Source: Methanosaeta sp. NSP1
GTDB taxonomy: Archaea > Halobacteriota > Methanosarcinia > Methanotrichales > Methanotrichaceae
Direction: 5' to 3'
NCBI GenBank assembly: GCA_002256595.1
Contig: NOLC01000190.1
Location: 1-7,838 of the forward strand
Length of the DNA: 7,838 nt
This document shows, in pieces, positions 5,372-7,838 of this stretch (position 1 is the first letter of the stretch; every line of letters begins with the position of its first letter). The position numbers and the translations under genes were made by a program. The notes beneath the pieces were generated by a model. It saw only the letters and a program-made list of their open reading frames with translations. It ran no database searches and was not told where the DNA came from.

Positions 5372-6169
5372 CTAGCAGTCGATGCCTTCGCAGGGAACCG
5401 GGATTCTCTCAGGCACCGGATTCTCATGGAATTTGATCAGCTTCTCAGCCTCGAACACTCCGGTGAACATCTCGTGGGCTTTTACATCCTTGTAGAAAAT
5501 CCTATGCCAGGTGGCATCCGTGCCCCAGGTACCATTGAAGGATTGCTTGGTCTCAAGACCGACCAAGTGGGCGGGATTGTATATGCCATTCTTGTCTGTC
5601 ATGAGGGCCTCTACAGCATCGGTGTTTCTGCCTGCCTTTTTGAGTATTCCCGGCAGATCCTCTGGCCTGATATTATAGGCGGGCTGGTTGGGCGTGGTCG
5701 AGACGAAGAATGCGGTCTGATCCTGCTCCAACTCATTTACCGAGAACATCTCCTGAATGTTGGCTCCAATGCCCCCATAGAATGTCTTGGAATTGAGGAG
5801 CTTTCCGCCTACCAATGGCGTCTCTCCGGCATAGGTCATCTTCTTGGTCTGATAAAGGTTCAATGCCGCAGTATTGCTGCCGTTGACCGAAGATATATTC
5901 CTCTTGAGTTTATCTGAATTCTGAGAATATGCCGTCTCCTGATCAAGCTCGATGTCTCCATCGCCGGCCATGGTATCAAAATACTCAAGAGCGATCTTCT
6001 TGTCGATCACCGATGTGCTGACATCGATAATTCCCGTTCCAGAAACCTTATGTGCTTCACAAAACTGCTCGTACTGTACAGGCGGAACTATGGGCGGATT
6101 AGCCATCACAGTGCCGCATAGCCCTATAAGGGCAATGGCAATAGCAACTATTCCTACTACTCCCTTCAT
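5372..6169 (-). CDS. Secreted protein of the same unnamed family (member 3, intact)
   Basis: A 265-residue protein of unknown function. The signal peptide MKGVVGIVAIAIALIGLCGT...A ends near residue 23 and is followed by a Pro-rich start. Family blocks are KVSGTGIIDVSTSV...DTMAGDGDIELDQETAYS (41-82), TFYGGIGANIQEMFSV (129-144), and EMFTGVFEAEKLIKF (233-247). It ends in VPCEGIDC, a single P-C-x4-C, which matches the triplicated tail motif of the 4229-4954 protein. A segment at 160-200 (NIRPEDLPGILKKAG onward) has no counterpart in the other members. Sequons lie at N91, N96 and N212. ATG 6169 is preceded by GGGGGTGA at seven bases (complement of 6177-6184), and the region just around this start (GGGGGT...TAGCATGAAG) resembles that of the next fragment. 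It is probably transcribed from the TATA box at 6281-6290. Confidence 0.82.
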   Translation of the reverse strand: MKGVVGIVAIAIALIGLCGTVMANPPIVPPVQYEQFCEAHKVSGTGIIDVSTSVIDKKIALEYFDTMAGDGDIELDQETAYSQNSDKLKRNISSVNGSNTAALNLYQTKKMTYAGETPLVGGKLLNSKTFYGGIGANIQEMFSVNELEQDQTAFFVSTTPNQPAYNIRPEDLPGILKKAGRNTDAVEALMTDKNGIYNPAHLVGLETKQSFNGTWGTDATWHRIFYKDVKAHEMFTGVFEAEKLIKFHENPVPERIPVPCEGIDC

Positions 6170-6280
6170 GCTACATTCACCCCCGATTTTGATGCAATAG
6201 ATTATATCCCTTTATTGTAGATTATTTCTCGCATAGTAATGGCGATATTAAGCTACGGTTATACTGTGGAGTTTTTATTT

Positions 6281-6290
6281 GATATAAATC
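6281..6290 (-). promoter_or_regulatory. TATA box for the 5372-6169 gene
   Basis: The minus strand reads GATTTATATC, a strong archaeal TATA match in an AT-rich area. A start near 6258 gives a leader of about 89 bases with GGGGGTGA near its end. A second candidate, GGGATATAAT at 6201-6210, is so close to the gene that the RNA would begin next to the start codon. Confidence 0.5.
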
Positions 6291-6309
6291 TATCTGTCAA
6301 ATGCTTGGG

Positions 6310-6315
6310 AAAAAA
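6310..6315 (-). terminator. T6 tract after the glycosyltransferase gene
   Basis: The minus strand reads ATTATTTTTTCCC about 75 bases after the TAG stop at 6393-6395 and just upstream of the next promoter. No stem is evident. Confidence 0.35.
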
Positions 6316-6392
6316 TAATGTCTGCCCACTAAATCTCTCTGCTGAACGGATGCTCTATGCAGCTCAATCGCTCTTCTGCAATCAGGCCTGAC

Positions 6393-7526
6393 CTATTGTT
6401 TCGCCGATGGAGGCCAGGATGTCTGGTCGTAGACCCTTTCTGCTCTATCGCAGACCGCATCCCAGTCATACTCCCTGGCGGCTTCAATGCATCTCTCTCT
6501 GCTGATGGTCCGACCTTGCAGCAGGGCGCAAATGGCCCGGGATAATTCCTCCTCTTCCGGCCGGCATATCAAGCCGTTATCTTTGCCGATCAGGTCCATC
6601 ACTGCATTCATATCATGATTGACGGTGACCACGGGAATCCCACAGGCGTTGGCCTCCAGTGCCGCCATGCCGAATCCCTCTCTGGTAGAGGGGGAGACAA
6701 ATATGCGCGAGGATTTCATAAGAGAGAGGGCATAATTGTAGTCCTCCACAAAGCCGAGGAAGCTTATGCTCTGGCTTAGATCCAGCTCTCTGGCCAGGAG
6801 CTTTAAATTATTCATCTCCGGCCCGTCGCCGACTATCAGGACTCTGACATCCGGGATCTCAGATTTGACCCTCTTTACGGCCCTGATGAGAAGATCTACG
6901 TTTTTATGCTCTATCAGCCTTCCTACGTAAATAAGATCGGACTGAACTGCGGAGGGGGCGATGCCGCGGATCATCCTCCAGTCTATGCCCGGTGGAACAA
7001 TCTGAGCATCCCTTACCCCCAGGCTCAGGAGATCTCTTTGTGTTCTCCTGGAGATGGCAATATTTCTGTCCGTCAGTCGGGCTGCAGCCCACTCCACAGC
7101 CTGGCCCGCCCTTCCCTTTGCACCCAGATACTCTCTCCAGTATTCGCCCCATACCTCCAGCCAGGTGATGAACAGCTTCGGTCCTTGCAGGCGTGAGATC
7201 AGCTTGGCGGAGAAGCAGGAGAGATAGGGAAAGTTCTGGCAGTCCAGCACATCGCAATCGGTCTGAATGGCCAGCATTCTGCCGGCAAAGTAGGCTGCCT
7301 GGGCGATGGAGCGCTTTCCTTTGCGATATAGTGGCATGGGCGGGCAGATGCCGTGCAGGTGAATCCCTTCCAACTCAATATCATCCTGACCTGGCCACCA
7401 TTTCATGCCGTAGCAATGAACCTCATGTCCTCGCGCCGCCAGCCGCCGGGAGATCTCATATATTCTCTTTTCCGCCCCGCCCTTGACCCAGGGATAGACG
7501 GCGTCATAGACATAAGCTATCTTCAT
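6393..7526 (-). CDS. GT4-family glycosyltransferase (GT-B fold)
   Basis: A 377-residue cytoplasmic enzyme of typical GT4 length. The N-terminal acceptor domain begins MKIAYVYDAVYPWVKGGAEK, with the glycine-rich loop at 15-18 and the helix RIYEISRRLAARGHEV (21-36). The C-terminal donor domain has IYVGRLIEHKNVDLLIRA (199-216), VLIVGDGPE (229-237), and the hallmark E-x7-E in PSTREGFGMAALEANACGIPV (279 onward, E283 and E291). Such enzymes transfer a sugar from a nucleotide or lipid donor, with retention, to glycans or lipids. The acceptor and sugar cannot be read from sequence. It could act in envelope polysaccharide or protein N-glycan synthesis; the sequon-rich secreted proteins next door make the second idea attractive but unproven. 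ATG 7526 has GAGG about seven bases upstream. Confidence 0.88.
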   Translation of the reverse strand: MKIAYVYDAVYPWVKGGAEKRIYEISRRLAARGHEVHCYGMKWWPGQDDIELEGIHLHGICPPMPLYRKGKRSIAQAAYFAGRMLAIQTDCDVLDCQNFPYLSCFSAKLISRLQGPKLFITWLEVWGEYWREYLGAKGRAGQAVEWAAARLTDRNIAISRRTQRDLLSLGVRDAQIVPPGIDWRMIRGIAPSAVQSDLIYVGRLIEHKNVDLLIRAVKRVKSEIPDVRVLIVGDGPEMNNLKLLARELDLSQSISFLGFVEDYNYALSLMKSSRIFVSPSTREGFGMAALEANACGIPVVTVNHDMNAVMDLIGKDNGLICRPEEEELSRAICALLQGRTISRERCIEAAREYDWDAVCDRAERVYDQTSWPPSAKQ

Positions 7527-7574
7527 CAGAGCCTCTTATAGTTCCCCAGCTCGTCATTTTAGTTGCAGGCTAAT

Positions 7575-7594
7575 GAATATAGCGGAATATAGCG
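7575..7594 (-). promoter_or_regulatory. Promoter region of the glycosyltransferase gene with a 10-bp tandem repeat
   Basis: GAATATAGCG occurs twice in tandem on the plus strand (7575-7584 and 7585-7594). On the minus strand it reads CGCTATATTC twice, each copy holding a TATA-like core. Transcription would start near 7550-7560, about 30 bases before ATG 7526. The ten-base period is close to one helical turn, so overlapping TATA boxes or a regulator site are both possible. The rest of 7527-7747 shows nothing I can support. Confidence 0.4.
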
Positions 7595-7747
7595 GAGAAT
7601 TTCTGCGTTTGGGAGATGATCCCGAGAAGCGGGAATGGGCAATGCTGCCATTTATCTCAATTATGCCTTGGAATTCCGGAAGACAGGCTAATTGCGCATG
7701 GCCCAAATATCGCCTGAGGTGAAATGATCCTGGAGACAGATCTCTTT

Positions 7748-7838
7748 TCATTTAAGATCTATAGAGAGCATATCCATGAGCTGGAAGGCGTTTCTCACCG
7801 CTTTGGCCCGGGCATGATTATTGAAGAAGACTGTCATC
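7748..7838 (-). CDS. DUF72 (YecE-like) protein, C-terminal end (5' end outside window)
   Basis: Read on the minus strand from the window edge, this frame gives 29 residues, TVFFNNHARAKAVRNAFQLM followed by DMLSIDLK and a TGA stop at 7748-7750. The FFNNHA-x-x-x-AVRNA pattern is the characteristic C-terminal end of the DUF72 family, TIM-barrel-like proteins of unknown biochemical role found in bacteria and archaea. The ATG at the very edge is probably an internal methionine. It is followed by 221 bases and then the glycosyltransferase gene on the same strand, which has its own promoter-like sequence. Confidence 0.75.
   Translation of the reverse strand, partial: MTVFFNNHARAKAVRNAFQLMDMLSIDLK

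Noticed and set aside
6383..6392. Ten-base palindrome ATCAGGCCTGA-type next to the glycosyltransferase stop
   Set aside because: It is a short perfect palindrome without a loop or flanking T tract, expected by chance at this length scale, and not repeated elsewhere.
7620..7634. Small hairpin TCCCG-AGAAG-CGGGA between the DUF72 end and the glycosyltransferase gene
   Set aside because: Only five pairs and no T tract on either side, so I would not call it a terminator or a regulator site.
7554..7751. 65-residue minus-strand ORF between the DUF72 end and the glycosyltransferase gene
   Set aside because: It overlaps the DUF72 stop and covers the promoter repeat. Its sequence shows no domain or signal peptide, and it reads like open intergenic DNA.
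1..7838. CRISPR arrays, insertion sequences, or known defence-system genes
   Set aside because: No regularly spaced repeats, no transposase, and no terminal inverted repeats were seen. HerA-type ATPases occur in some defence systems, but no partner nuclease or sirtuin-like gene lies beside this one.

Overview
The window looks like a chromosomal segment of a methanogenic euryarchaeon. It has a HerA-type ATPase, Shine-Dalgarno sites of the GGAGG/GGGGGTGA type, archaeal TATA boxes, T-tract terminators, frequent AGG/AGA/ATA codons, and secreted proteins rich in N-x-S/T sequons. A member of the Methanotrichales (Methanothrix/Methanosaeta) would fit, but that is inference from style, not a proven placement.

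Layout. Positions 1-63 hold the last codons of a plus-strand gene. A hairpin flanked by A and T tracts (85-127) separates it from a convergent minus-strand gene (131-1213) for a membrane-anchored or secreted nitroreductase of the Acg-like group. A divergent intergenic region (1214-1454) carries a TATA box in each direction and leads into a plus-strand HerA/FtsK-type DNA-translocating ATPase (1455-3059). Everything from 3261 to the right end lies on the minus strand. Read in the direction of transcription, this is the C-terminus of a DUF72 protein (7838-7748), a GT4-type glycosyltransferase (7526-6393), a secreted protein (6169-5372), a signal-peptide-bearing fragment (5315-4902), its apparent continuation in another frame (4954-4229), and a further secreted protein (4010-3261).

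The most interesting part is 3261-6169. The proteins at 5372-6169, 4229-4954 and 3261-4010 are diverged paralogues of one secreted family that I cannot name. They share an N-terminal block (short strand, then a GxG-type turn), a central GA-x-[ILV]-x-E-x-[YF] block, and a C-terminal [TN]-G-x-F block. Two of them end in one or three copies of a P-C-x4-C motif. The middle member seems to be split by a one-base frame change: the fragment at 4902-5315 has the signal peptide and an Ig-like (DUF11/CARDB-like) start, and the fragment at 4229-4954 has the family domain but no signal peptide.

How the genes work together is uncertain. The secreted proteins and the nitroreductase carry several N-glycosylation sequons and a glycosyltransferase lies next to them, so a cell-envelope theme is possible. 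The distance between genes and the separate promoters argue against one tight operon. HerA is a lone copy here, without nurA, mre11 or rad50 beside it.
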